Positions 48,058-61,200 of a stretch of 64,000 bases of DNA are shown in pieces. The stretch's first letter is position 1. The number at the start of each line of letters is the position of its first letter. Below the pieces are notes generated by a model. That model saw only the letters and a list, made by a program, of their open reading frames with translations, searched no databases and was not told where the DNA came from. The stretch comes from Symbiodinium natans (lineage: Eukaryota > Sar > Dinophyceae > Suessiales > Symbiodiniaceae). The position numbers were made by a program, and so were the translations under genes. The stretch is from NCBI GenBank assembly GCA_905221605.1, contig CAJNDS010000677.1, positions 18,501-82,500 on the forward strand. The letters are read 5' to 3'.

Positions 48058-48757
48058 CGCCCCCCCCCCCCCCCGCCCAAACCCCCCCCCCCAACCCCCC
48101 CCCCCACCCCCCCCCCCCCACCCACCCCCCACTGCACCCCCCCCCACTGCCTGCACCCCCCCCCCCCACTGCACTGCACCCCCCCCACTACACCCCCCCC
48201 CACTGCACCACCCCCCCCCCACTGCACCCCCCCCCACTGCACCCCCCCCCCTTGCCCCCCCCCCACTGCACCCCCCCCACTGCACCCCCCCCCACTGCAC
48301 CCCCCCCTCACTGCACCCCCCCCCTCCTGCCCCCCCTCCTCACTGCACCACCCCCCCACTGCACCCCCCTGCACCCCCCCCACTGCACCCCCCCCCACTG
48401 CACCTCCCCCCACTGCACCCCCCCCACGCACCCCCCCCACTGCACACCACACCCCCCCCCGCTGCACTGCCCCCCCCCCCACCCCCCCCCCCCACACCCC
48501 CCCCCCCCCCACCCCCCCCCCACCCCCCCACCCCCCCACCCCCCCCACCCCCCCCCACCCCCCCCCACCCCCCCCACCACCCCCCCCCCCCCACCCCACC
48601 CCCACCCCCCCCCCCCCGCCCACCCCCACCCCCCCCACCCCCCCCCACCCCCCCCCCCCCCCCCCCCCCACCCCCCACCCCCACCCCCCCCCACCCCCCC
48701 CCCACCCCCCCCCACCCACCCCCACCCCCCCACCACCCCCCCCCACCCCCCCCCACC
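48058..48757 (+). repeat. 700-bp C-rich tract
   Basis: The first half is C runs separated by ACTGCA (CCCCCCACTGCACCCC), the second half C runs separated by single A. G on the + strand is nearly absent. The frames across it are artefacts. Exact run lengths are likely to be unreliable. Confidence 0.97.
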
Positions 48758-48995
48758 AAGTCCTCATCTCAAACCACGGGGCCACCTGTCGAATAGTCAC
48801 ATAATCTTATATACGTAGAGTCTAGTCTAATTCTGATATTCGAAGAGTTCTAGTCGCCGAATCGTCCAATCGTCCAACGACTAACAAGCATATCCGAGTC
48901 TCGTCCAGGATAGTCGTCTACACTTTCATGTAGCAGCGTACAGCAAGCTTCACGCGCCGCCCCACCATCGCTAAATTCAAAGATAAGCGGTGCCC

Positions 48996-49189
48996 ATGGT
49001 CACCTACAAATCCGAGGCGGAAGAACCAAAGAAAGCCACAGTGCAAGAGGCCGAAGAGTTCCAGCAGGCTGTGGCCCTCGATCACAAAATCCCACACTCA
49101 ACCGGTTCATGCCTAATGTATTGCTTGTGATCGACGTTGGTCTCACTTTGCAGGATTTTCTGGACTTCGACCTCAACAAGGCACCTTGA
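48996..49189 (+). CDS. Possible small two-exon coding segment
   Basis: Exon 48996-49079 (MVTYKSEAEEPKKATVQEAE...) joins exon 49154-49189 (DFLDFDLNKAP, stop TGA) across a 74-bp GA-AG intron that keeps the frame. The intron start (GATCAC) repeats the exon start (GATTTT) at GAT, as at other junctions here. The product would be about 39 acidic residues, or this is the C-terminal end of a longer protein with unseen upstream exons. No family recognised. Confidence 0.3.
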
Positions 49190-49784
49190 GATAGCTCAAT
49201 TTTGGGAGATTCAGTTGCAGCTGAGGATCAGCAGATCGATGCGCAGGAAGTCCGTACACAGCACTTCCGGCGATCTCGACTACTGACTGCTTCACATTGG
49301 CCCCTACCTGCTATTGTTCGGACCGAATAGTTCTGGCGGTGGCCAGGTTCAAGGGAGAGCTAGACTCCAAAGAACTTCACCAGCCTGGAGCAAAGCTTAC
49401 ATTGAATTACATGAACACATCGCTGAGCACTGCCACATCGCCGTTCCTGGCCTCAGGTTCTTCATCGACGTTGACCAGGATCCCAAACTTGCCAAATTCT
49501 GTCGACTCCGTTTCTCGCTTCTGTGACGTGGAGCCGTCTTGGATGTTTACGGTGCGAGGTTTGCAGAGAACATATAGAACAGCTGCCAACAGAAATGGCT
49601 TGCAAGCAGGAGACATGACTGCAACATGCTGACAGGATCTTTCTGGAACGATTTCACTGCAGGAGCGGCAGCGGTATTCGTAGCTGTATCTTGCTTCAGG
49701 TGTAGCCGTGACTCCTTGGGGTACTGTTTCTTTCTTTTTCCCCACAAGTCTCGGGAGTTGGGGTTCTCAGGCAGGGGGGCTGCG
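49190..49784. other. Intergenic, overlapping frames without motif
   Basis: Plus (49297-49632) and minus (49745-49407) frames of about 110 codons overlap; neither shows a known domain. Confidence 0.35.
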
Positions 49785-50150
49785 AGGATTCTTGGCGGTG
49801 GCCACGGGAGCAGGCAGGATACGGGACGGGACGGTCCATGCACTGCGTGAGCTTTAGCGGTGCCGGGAGCTTTGGCGGCGGGATGCTTCAGGACGGGACG
49901 GTGCCATGGATGCACCTGACTTTTTTCGGGACGGGCGGAACCTGGAGGGAGGACGGGGGAACCGGGCGCGAGCTGTTGGGGCGGGATGCCACGGACGGGG
50001 CAGAAACCTGTGTGGTGTGAGCTTTGGCAGCGGGGCGGTATTCCTTCGTCGGAAGGAACTTGCAGCGTGCGAGCTGTGACTTGTGGCGGGGGATGGTACG
50101 GGACAATCTGCAGGGTGCGAGCTTTGGCGCCGGGATGCTGCGTGACCTGA
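49785..50150 (+). repeat. Degenerate minisatellite, GCGAGCTTTGGCGGCGGGATGC type
   Basis: About six units of 50-70 bp sharing GTG(C/T)GAGCTTTGGC, GGCGGGATGC and GGGACGGGACGG. Confidence 0.65.
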
Positions 50151-52253
50151 ACTCCTGTTTCACGTATGCCGCTTTTTGTCTGGGGTGGGGGGGGGGGCAG
50201 AGGGGTTGGGGGTTGGGGGTTGGTTTCGACCATGTTGCTCTAACCATGACCAGAACACCGGTATTTACAGCGTTATTGCTCCTCTATACAACATGCTGCA
50301 CCAAGATGTTTGATGCTAACATGCCCACAACACTGGAATGTTCAGCATGTTTTCCCGTTGTAAAATGTATTGCAAGAGTATGCTTACTGCTTTTGCGACG
50401 AGACACGCTGTCACAAATGTTCATGCACAAGTGTTCTTGCCTTTGCGCACATGCCGCAAACATCCGCAAACGCTGCTATTTACCGCCTTTTTGCTCCAGA
50501 CTTGGTTGTCAAGACCGGCAAGGCTGTTGCAAATCTTTGGCCCCGACAACCCGAAAGCCGAAGGACGCACACAGAAATATTGTCCGAATGCATTGTGCTG
50601 CAACCCCAAAATTCTGCAAAAACCCAATGTTTCGCCACGACACGCTCAAAAACCGGCCATGTTTGCAAGCGGGCGGGTTTTATAAGCGTTGGGGCTACAA
50701 TCCTCGTGCCAGCTGGCAGGTGCTTTCATGTCATCGGCATATGAAAGACCGAAAATCGGTCCTCTTCTGTCAAAAATGTCTGCGAAGCGAGACTGTTAAA
50801 ATGAAGTACATCACTGAGCAACACACCCGCGAACTCATGCTCGAAATGCTCTTATTGCTGTTGGCTTGGTTTTTTGTTCACTCCCTTGTGTCCCCCATGT
50901 TTTCGAGCCTGTGTTTCTGAGCTGCTGGCCAAGTTTGGGCAGCATGGAGGAACGTGATGAGCAAGTGGAGCGCCAGTAGATTCGCAGATGCTCTCCGGGG
51001 TTGTTGAGTTCTTCTGAAGAAGCTGTTCGGACCACCTTACGAAGTTGTTGACAACAAGCAGAGCTGTTTTTGCGCTACGGGCAGCCCTCCCGTTTCCATT
51101 GTTCGTTTGTAACTCCACCAGACTCAGCTGTGCCCAGGAGTACATTTCCTACGCAAGCTCGCTGCACACGGGTGAACAGCCACCCTGAGGGGCGAGTAGC
51201 TTGAGTAGCCTGGGTTACAGCTCATGGCATTGCAGTGACCGGGCCGGAAAATAGTTCGCGCTGGCTTATCCTATGAGGTTAAGCTCTGCCAAGCCATTGG
51301 AAGCAGCGAATTCTGCCGACGTCAGGCTGGAGTTGACGCATTGGCTGTCTAAAGTGTCGCAAACATGGTAAAGGCCGATCGTAGGCCATGTCGTTGTTTT
51401 GCTCCCAAGTGCTGCAGCCCGAGATTTAAGAGCCTGGGATTTAGCAAGGTGTTTTTGTGAGTGTAGATTCGCCAGATGCACGAGCAGTGCAATGTTTCTT
51501 TCAAGTGCTGGTTGGCAGTCAGCTGGTTGGACTCTTGATTCCAATGCCTCAGCGTGCAGAAGCTTAATAAAGGCCGCCGAGCGTGGTCTCAACAAGTGCC
51601 GCTTAGCTGCTCAACTGCTGCACACAGTGGCATGCAGTATTGAACTAGACTTTCGCTGAGCGGCTCGTCATGTGGTCAGTGAGTATAGTTGGGCACTGGG
51701 GGCGAACTCGAACTTGAATAGCCCCGTAATGCCAAAGATAACTGAAAGTCTTAAAGGATTCCTGTCGAAACATGTTTGAGTTGGGCCTTTGGGTCTGGAG
51801 ATACAAGTCGGGATTGGTCGTCAGAACCCTGAGCCTCAACTTAGATTTTTGGGACTTGGTGTACCTGCGAAGCTTAAAGTTATGAGGCAAGGCAACCGAG
51901 TTCATACCTAGGAAGAGTCGGGTCGCGATGTCGCATTCGGATGTAGTTGAAACATGACCAAGCACAGATCCCAGATTATCGTTGCTTTTGAACAGATGTC
52001 TTTGCACGTCTTCCTTGTTTGCTGCAATGGGTCAAACTCGTAATCCGCACATCAGCTGCTATGAGGTGCGGGTGGGGGATGTACGAAGAAATTGTCATGC
52101 CTAGTTCTGTGTATGTTCTCATTTGCATGTGTGTGTTTACTCGTACTTACAAGGTTTTATGTATTGTAAACCTCCGCAGCCATTTGCCAACTCACGCTTC
52201 GATAGCGAATCTACTACCCAAGGTGCCGGTTTCACCGCACTCTTGCACCTTGC
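50151..52253. other. Upstream of the RCC1 gene, nothing recognised
   Basis: The open frame 50024-50920 has no recognised domain. No TATA-like promoter was evident; dinoflagellate promoters are poorly defined. Confidence 0.4.
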
Positions 52254-55200
52254 ATGTGTCTACATCTCTCCGTAGCAACTCTCAGCGGGCAGAGTGTCTC
52301 GATTGATATGGAGCCTGAGAGCTCCGTGGAGGATCTCCGAAAAGCTGCAGAATCCCAGCTTCAGGCTTCTTTGGGGATTCTGGTTCAGCCAGGAGGTGCT
52401 GAATTTCTCCGAGGGACGAGCACGCTGCAAGATGCTGGTATTCAGGATGGCGACGTCGTGGGAGCTTTCATGGCAAAGCCGCAGTTTCAGTTACATTCCA
52501 ATCGATTGGCCCATGCTTTTTGCGCCATTCAGATGGATGGCTCTGTCCTTGCGTGGGGCGATGAAGACAGCGGGGGTGACAGCGCTGATGTTCAGGACCA
52601 GCTTGTCAATGTCTGTGATGCTGCTTGGCTGGGAAGCACAATGAAACACACCTTCACATCTTCTGAGGGATGAAGCTTTCCCGTCTTTCGTTTCTTTATG
52701 TTTCTTTCGAAACACACTCGGATCGAATCCCAGGTCAAGATGACGGCACGCGCCTGCGCAGCACTTCGGCGAGATGGCTCCGTGGCCACCTGGTGATCCA
52801 TTTCTGAGCCGCAAGATTGGGCCTGAAATAGCCTGAATGTAATTTGGCCAGCCGCGAGCATTGAAAGCGCCTAATTATGAGGTCACCTGGGGCTGCGAAG
52901 ACCTTGGTGGAGACAGTAGTGAAGTTGAGAAGGACTGTGCCGATCGGTCCAGCATAGTGGGAGCATGACTGGTACGTGGTATCACATCAAAATGCCATTG
53001 CTGTTGGAATCAAAAACAGACCAATCGGCAGTCGGTGATGGGCTTATTCAGAGTTTTTTACCATTATGAAAGCACTGCCCTGCTATGCAAGAGGAGCTGC
53101 ACAACGTGCAGAGAATTTTCAGCACCGCTGGAGCCTTCGCAGCGATCCGTGTCTGTCCTGCACTGAAGGAGTTGCGGTGCACGGCACAATCTGAGCATGG
53201 TCGAGCTGAATAGGAATGACCTCTTTCTCATCTTTGTAGGTGCTGATGGTGCCGTAGTTACCTGGGGCGACGAGGACTCCACTTGATTGTGGCTGCATTG
53301 GGTCTCAACGTGACGGTTACCTTGGGTGACAAGCGTGAAAATCACAAAGAGTATGCATTAAGAATATCTTGAGCAAGATGGGTGCAAAGAGCTTCTCTCT
53401 CTCTCCCTCCCCTCCATTCATGGGGTCTTTGCAGACGAACTGAACGCCCCCTGATCAGTTTGGACATGAGTCAAAGAATCTGTACCGGTAAGATTGGCTG
53501 CTTCGGTCACATCGTTCGTGCTCTTGATATTTGCGAGGTAGCGTAGGCCAAGGAAGAGGCGCAAGGAAGAACATGCACATCAGCTTCTAACAGCCCTTGG
53601 AGGACTGGGGTGGTGACTGTGCCGAGGCCGTGGTAGAACAGCAAAGCCCCATGACCTACCTTGCGTAGATGTGGCTGAATTGGGGCGCAAAGTGCACTAT
53701 GGAAGACTGCCCACAATCTACTAGTATGCTGACGCTTTGCGGTGGTTCAGGTGCAGAAGGACTTGACAAACGTCATTGACATCTGTGCTCTGGCAAGCAC
53801 TTGAGTCTAGAAGCCCGCACTTTTCCGAAGCGGAATGGTCACCTTGCTCCGAGGCGGCTCGGGTGCCGCCTTCGCAGCTCTGACCACCGATGGCTCTGTG
53901 ATCACTTGGGGCTCACCTTGTGCTTCGGCTCGCAAGCTTCTAATGGTCAACGCCTCACTGGGCTCACTAAAGTCCAGGTGCTACAAACCCTGAGCCTGCT
54001 TCATCCTGCTGGGCGAAACACGAAACATCACGAACTCGAATCTGGAACCCCTTCCGCAAGGCTCGAACCGAAGGCTCAAACCGGAGGCATAACTGCCGAA
54101 AACCTATATAAGCCAGACCTTCTTTATGAAGGAAAGTCGGGACAGTTTTTTGGCGCTACACGGCTCGCCTCCGCCTCCTCGAATTGACAGATTCCTGAGC
54201 TCATTTGGAGATGCGGCTTGCTTTTCAGATTGCTCACGCAATCTTGTCAGAAGATGTGTGAAACTTGTGCGCTCGCGGCCTACAATCCGCGATCGCTTCT
54301 TTGAAGAACTCTGCCGCATCAAATTTTCAAGCAGCAGCAGTGATGGCCTGCGACAGCTCATGTAAAGGAAATGTCCCCAACCCAAACCCCTAAAATATGA
54401 TGTTGGGTTGCAAGCCCCAAGCCATAAACCCTAGATTCTACAGGCCAAATGTAAACAAGCCAAACCCCGAAAAGGGATGTTGGGTGGCAAGCCCAAGGGG
54501 CTAAGATAAAATGTTGGGTGGCAAGGCCCTAAACCGAGACAGACATGTTGGGCGGCAAGCCAGAAGGCAAACGAGAAGGAGGCCTTAGACGGGGGAAACA
54601 GCATGCGCACCGCAGACGCGGGACGCTGTGAGCTTTGGAACCCGATCGTGGCCTGCCATCCTTTTGCTGAGTTATGTAAGGGTGCAGCTGTCGAGTCCTT
54701 GCACACATACAATGCAGTGCCGGGTACTTTGGGTACATGAAGGTCATGGTGGCGACAGCCAGAGTGTCACCGAACAGCTTCGAAACGCGAGCCACTCAGG
54801 TTTGCATCGTTCGACATATCTGCAAGCAGATCGTTACAGATCGTTATTATCAGAGACCATTGCTTCCAAAATGTCTGGAATAAGGTTCAAAGCCTCTGTG
54901 CTACCTCCGCAGCCTTTGCGGCCATCACAGGTGGGCATTGAAAGCGTGTGTTGCTGGCTCTATGCGTTCTTTGCGCTCTATGAGGTCTATATATGGTTTT
55001 GGGACAGGGAGGGGGGGTGTCTTGCTGCTTCAAGGATACTGGTGCCGGAACTGTGCATTCCTTGAATCTCAGGTTTGGTCGAATTTCTTCGTCCAGTCAT
55101 GAATGAAAGCCATCAGGAACTAACCCTCTTCGTCTTTGTAATTCTCACGTATAGAGCTTCAGCTTTTGTGGTCACGTTAGATTTAGAGCGCCCCATCTTG

Positions 55201-58200
55201 TAGGGGACCTCCCTCAACAATGGTTGCATGTGGCGCACCGTATGTTTATCCCACACTCCTCCATCCATACATCTTGAGCTTGGGTTGGCACCGGGATGCC
55301 CTCAGCTTGTTCAAAGCCTTGGCGCTGATTGAAGAGTGGGCGTCCTTTGACCGCAAGAGAACGGGGGCAGCCACTCAGGGGCAGCAGCTCAGAGTACGGT
55401 GCACAACCCTTTCCGAAGAGCCCGGAAGAAGACCACTCATGCCGCCTACATCTTCTTGGACGGGTGCTGACAGTTGGGAACTGTTCAAGATTCAAGGGGG
55501 CTTTTCTCTGGCATTGGGATATGCATTTTACGCCAAATGTTCGTTTTGGCAACATGTTCTCCTCCCTTTCAGACAACGATTCCAAAGGGGTTGGCCAGAT
55601 CGGGACGCTGAGCCTGGGCACCAGTCCTGTGTGTGTGTATGCATTCACATGTATTGCATCATGGTTCTGCTGACGAATGAATGCGCAGGCAGTGGTGATG
55701 TCGTTGTTTGGGGAGATCCACTTTTCGGCCTCCTGGTTTTCGTTTGGGCTTGTGTTTGTGTTGCTATACCGGCTGTTCCCGTAATTATTTACCTTGCCTT
55801 TTGTTGAACATGAGCTGAGGTGGCGATTCCAGCAAAGTTTCGGCGGAACTTGTTGGTGTGAAGAGTCTAAAAGTTCCCTGCCTGGTACGCAGAGCAATAA
55901 CTTTTGTTGGGGACCTTTCCTTGCTACATGACCTTGAAGCGTTGCATGTGCTCTAAGCTTTGCTTTGGGGAAAGCAGCCGAGGATGGTTTTGCCTTGCGG
56001 ATGTTTTGCGTTTAGGGGGTGGGCATCAACAAAAGAAGGTAGTGAGCTTCAAGCTTGAGTATCGAGAAGAGAAGTGTCAGGGCCCAAATGAACTTCTGGA
56101 ATTCCCTGACCGAGGCGACTGCAGGTGCTTTTGCTGCTGTCAGGTCCGACGGGACCATTATCTGTTGGGGTCTGCCAGAACTCGGTGGATCTGCAACAGG
56201 CGACTACTGGTCGCAAGATAGGGCCGAGGGACTGACATCCGAATGCGCTATCAGTGCCAGCAGCGACTCACAGACGCGTCGGGACATATCTTTCTGAGCT
56301 AAAAAGCTGAGGACCTCGCCAGACGGATTCAAAACTCCAAGGTGCTCGGGTGCAAGTCCGTAAAGATCTTTGATGGTAGTCGACTCATTGTCACACCTTC
56401 AGGCGATCACTGCTTCTGGCAGCGCATTTGCGGCAATCACACAAGAAGGCAGTGCCCGAGTGCTCGCGCGGTGTGTGTGTGTGTGTGTGTGTGTGTTGTG
56501 TGTTGTGTGTGTGTAGGGGGGCAGGGGGGAGGGATGGGGAGCCCCGCCCAACGAAGCTCCCCCATCCCTCCCAGGAAACGTACCAGCTTACTTTGCCCGC
56601 TTTTGGGTTCCTTCGGGAGCAGCTGGACTTCACAAGCATCATCTCATCATGTTTTCGTGGGTGCCACTCCCAGTGTCTGGCACACACAAGCACAAAACCT
56701 GGTTGTTTTTGTAACGAAACTCATTTAAGACTTCATTCATTCTCTTCTGCATCATCACCAAATGCCTCTTCTTCTACCTCCACGTCCTCTCCTTCGTCAG
56801 CGGGTACAGCACCATGAACCAGAATATGTGGAACACTAATGCATCAAGTGTGTTATACAGCCAGGCGTGTTGTGTTGCGTTGCATTGCGTTGCTGGCTTG
56901 AGTTGTGTTGCGTTGCGTTGCGTTGCGTTGCGTTGCGTTGCGTTGCGTTGCGTTGTGTTGTTATGTATTGTTATGTGTTGTTATGTGTTGTTATGTGTTG
57001 TTATGTGTTGTTATGTGTTGTTATGTGTTGTTATGTGTTGTTATGTGTTGTTATGTGTTGTTATGTGTTGTTATGTGTTGTTATGTGTTGTTATGTGTTG
57101 TTATGTGTTGTTATGTGTTGTTATGTGTTGTTATGTGTTGTTATGTGTGTTGTTATGTGTTGTTATGTGTTGCTATGTGTTGTTATGTGTTGTTATGTGT
57201 TGTTATGTGTTGTTATGTGTTGCTATGTGTTGTTATGTGTTGTTATGTGTTGTATGTGTTGTATGTGTTGCTATGTGTTGCTATGTGTTGTTATGTGTTG
57301 TTATGTGTTGTTATGTGTTGTTATGTGTTGTTATGTGTTGTTATGTGTTGTTATGTGTTGTTATGTGTTGTTATGTGTTGTTATGTGTTGTTATGTGTTG
57401 TTATGTTGTTCTGCGTTGTTCTGCGTTGTTATGGGTTGTTATGTGTTGCTATGTGTTGCTATGTGTTGCTATGTGTTGTTATGTGTTGTTATGTGTTGTT
57501 ATGTGTTGTTATGTGTTGTTATGTGTTGTTATGTGTTGTATGTGTTGCTATGTGTTGTTATGTGTTGTTATGTGTTGTTATGTGTTGTTATGTGTTGTTA
57601 TGTGTTGTTATGTGTTGTTATGTGTTGTTATGTGTTGTTGTGTGTTGTTATGTGTTGTTATGTGTTGTTATGTGTTGTTATGTGTTGTTATGTGTTGTTA
57701 TGTGTTGTTATGTGTTGTTATGTGTTGTTATGTGTTGCTATGTGTTGCTATGTGTTGCTATGTGTTGTTATGTGTTGTTATGTGTTGTTATGTGTTGTTA
57801 TGTGTTGTTATGTGTTGTTATGTGTTGTTATGTGTTGTTATGTGTTGTTATGTGTTGTTATGTGTTGTTATGTGTTGTTATGTGTTGTTAGGTGTTGTTA
57901 GGTGTTGTTACGTGTTGTTATGTGTTGTTACGTGTTGTTACGTGTTGTTATGTGTTGTTATGTGTTGTTATGTGTTGTTATGTGTTGTTATGTGTTGTTT
58001 GTTATGTGTTGTTATGTGTTGTTATGTGTTGTTATGTGTTGTTATGTGTTGTTATGTGTTGTTATGTGTTGTTATGTGTTGTTATGTGTTGTTATGTGTT
58101 GTTATGTGTTGTTATGTGTTGTTATGTGTTGTTATGTGTTGTTATGTGTTGTTATGTGTTGTTATGTGTTGTTATGTGTTGTTATGTGTTGTTATGTGTT

Positions 58201-61200
58201 GTTATGTGTTGTTATGTGTTGTTATGTGTTGTTATGTGTTGTTATGTGTTGTTATGTGTTGTTATGTGTTGTTATGTGTTGTTATGTGTTGTTATGTGTT
58301 GTTATGTGTTGTTATGTGTTGTTATGTGTTTGTTATGTGTTGTTATGTGTTGTTATGTGTTGTTATGTGTTGTTATGTGTTGCTATGTGTTGCTATGTGT
58401 TGCTATGTGTTGCTATGTGTTGCTATGTGTTGCTATGTGTTGTATGTTGTTGTGTTGTGTTGCTAGGTGTTGCTAGGCGTTGTTATGTGTTCTGTTGTTA
58501 TTTGTTGTGTTGTGTTGTTATGTGTTGTGTTGTTATGTGTGGTGTTGTTATGTGTTGTGTTGTTATGTGTTGTGTTGTTATGTGTTGTGTTGTGTTGTGT
58601 TGTGTTGTGTTGGGTTGGGTTGGGTTGTGTTATGTTGGGTTGTGTTATGTTGGGTTGTGTTATGTTGGGTTGTGTTGTGTTGGGTTGTGTTATGTTGGGT
58701 TGTGTTATGTTTGGTTGTGTGATGTTGCGTTGTGTTGTGTTGGGTTGTGCTGTGTTGGGTTGTGCTGTGTTGGGTTGTGCTGTGTTGGGTTGTGCTGTGT
58801 TGGGTTGTGCTGTGTTGGGTTGTGCTGTGTTGGGTTGTGCTGTGTTGGGTTGTGCTGTATTGGGTTGTTGGGTTGGGTTGTGTTGTGGTGCGTACGTGCG
58901 TGCGTGCGTGCGTACGTGCGTGCGGGCGTGAGGGCGTGCGGGCGTGCGGGCGTGCGGGCGTGCGGGCGCGCGGGCGTGCGGGCGTGCGGGCGTGCGGGCG
59001 TGCGGGCGTGCGGGCGTGCGGGCGTGCGGGCGTGCGGCGTGCGGGCGTGCGGGCGTGCGGGCGTGCGGGCGTGCGGGCGTGCGGGCGTGCGTGCGTGCGG
59101 GGGCGTGCGGCGTGCGTGCGTTGCGTGCGTGGGTGCGGGCGTGGGTGCGGGCGTGCGGGCGTGCGGGCGTGCGGGCGTGCGGGCGTGCGGGCGTGCGGGC
59201 GTGCGGGCGTGCGGGCGTGCGGGCGTGCGGGCGTGCGTCTGTGCGTCTCGGGGTGTCTCTGGGTGTCTCTGGGTGTCTCTGCGTGTCTCTGCGTGTCTCT
59301 GCGTGTCTCTGCGTGTCTCTGCGTGTCTCTGCGTGTCTCTGCGTGTCTCTGCGTGTCTCTGCGTGTCTCTGCGTGTCTCTGCCTGTCTCTGCCTGTCTCT
59401 GCCTGTCTCTGCCTGTCTCTGCCTGTCTCTGCGTGTCTCTGCGTGTCTCTGCGTGTCTCTGCGTGTCTCTGCGTGTAATGCCGGACTCCCGCTAACAAAG
59501 ACACCAGCTTTCTATGGCGAAGCGTTCTGGGACGCCAGAACGTGTACCTACAGTGATGCATATAGAAGTCCTGTGGCATACGCCGTGCACGGTGCATTCT
59601 TGCTGATTGCCGGTTACACTACAAGGCATGCTTCAACAACAAATCATTTCAGTGGAGCTATTTTGGAGATGGCTTGCTCAGCATGATTTGTGCCCGCTCT
59701 TCTTGTCCATTGTCCATGTGCTTTTTCTATTACATCTATGCTTCACCATGCGTTTTATTTTCGCAACCTCTACGTTTCTTCCTTTTAAATCCTCTAGAAA
59801 GAACATCGTGACGGATGATGACGCGTCAGCTTTCCGTGTTCCAGCCAGCCCGCCTTCGCCTTGGGCCACGGGTGTAGTCGGGGATCATTGCGACCCTAAC
59901 AAGATCTAATTGTAGGACCTTCCTCTCGTCAAGTGCTCAGGCATGCTCTGCAGGGCGTGCGGGGTGTCTGGGGCCTGCGGGGCGCGCTGGGCAGGCCGGG
60001 CGCGCGGGGCCTTCGTGCCGTGTGGGGGGGAAGGCGTGGGGGTTGTGGGACATCCGGGGCGCGTGGAGCGTGTGGAGCGTGTGGAGCGTGTGGAGCGTGT
60101 GGGGTGTGTGGGGTGTGTGGAGCGTGTGGAGCGTGTGGGGTGTGTGGGGTGTGTGGGGTGTGTGGGGTGTGTGGGGGGTGTGTGGGTGTGGGGGGTGTGT
60201 GGGGTGTGTGGGGGGTGTGTGGGGTGTGTGGGGTGTGTGGGTGTGTGGGTGTGTGGGGTGTGTGGGTGTGTGTGGGTGTGTGTGTGGGGTGTGTGGGGGT
60301 GTGGGGTGTTGTGTGGGGTGGTGTGGGGTGTGTGGGTGTGTGGGGTGTGTGGGGGGGTGTGTGTGGGTGTGTGTGTGGGTGGGTGTGTGTGGGGGTGTGT
60401 GGGGGTGTGTGTGTGTGGGGTGTGTGGGGTGTGTGGGGTGTGTGGGGTGTGGGGGTGTGTGGGGTGTGTGGAGTGTGGGGTGTGTGGGGTGTGTGGGGTG
60501 TGTGCGGTGTGTGCGGTGTGTGCGGTGTGTGCGGTGTGTGCGGTGTGTGCGGTGTGTGGGGTGTGTGGGGTGTGTGGGGTGTGTGGGGTGTGTGGGGTGT
60601 GTGGGGTGGCAGTATGGGCTCCTATCACTCTCATTGACTTGAAACGTTCGGCAGGTGAAGCCGTTTGCTGGGGGGATCCGGAAGCTTGGAGTGGCAACGA
60701 GACCGGCAAGTCAGACCGATTGAGCACAATCCTTTAAATGAGAGCATAAAGTACCACCGGTTGCGCATATGTAAAAATTAGTTAGACGTTTCAGAAGCAG
60801 CACACTTGAGGGGTTTCTGAGAATCTAAGGAGCGTGGCGGTGACACTCACACAGTGAGAGAGCAGTTGGTAAACGTGCTGGAGGCCAGGTTGGTAGAGTC
60901 TGGTAGAGGTCGCCACAGGTTCATGCTTCTTTGGGCCGCCGCAGCGCAGGTTTGAAAGCTCGTCCGTAAGCTAAGCAGCTATATGCAGCTATTCAGGTCA
61001 TTGCGACGGAGAACGCGTTTGCTGCTCTCAAGGTGGGAGCACATTCCGATGTTGCACGGCAAGCTTTTCAATGATGCCCACAGTACAGTAGTGGCGGTTT
61101 AGATCTCTGAATGCAGGAAGATGGAAGTGTGGTCAGCTGGGGCCAGAGCGATGCAGGAGGTGACAGTCGCGACGTGCAGGACCGCCTCCTAATGGTGAAG

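Noticed and set aside
48006-48818. Pro-rich and Gly-rich proteins of 240-310 codons
   Set aside because: Artefacts of the C-rich tract; all three frames are open on both strands.
53305-53340. Extra RCC1-like word (TVTLGDKRE)
   Set aside because: It lies inside an intron whose borders already join a perfect repeat; including it would break the frame.
56814-59686. Open frames of 550, 344, 328 and 594 codons
   Set aside because: They are translations of 10-, 15- and 8-bp tandem arrays; the amino-acid pattern simply repeats the period and stops are absent by composition.
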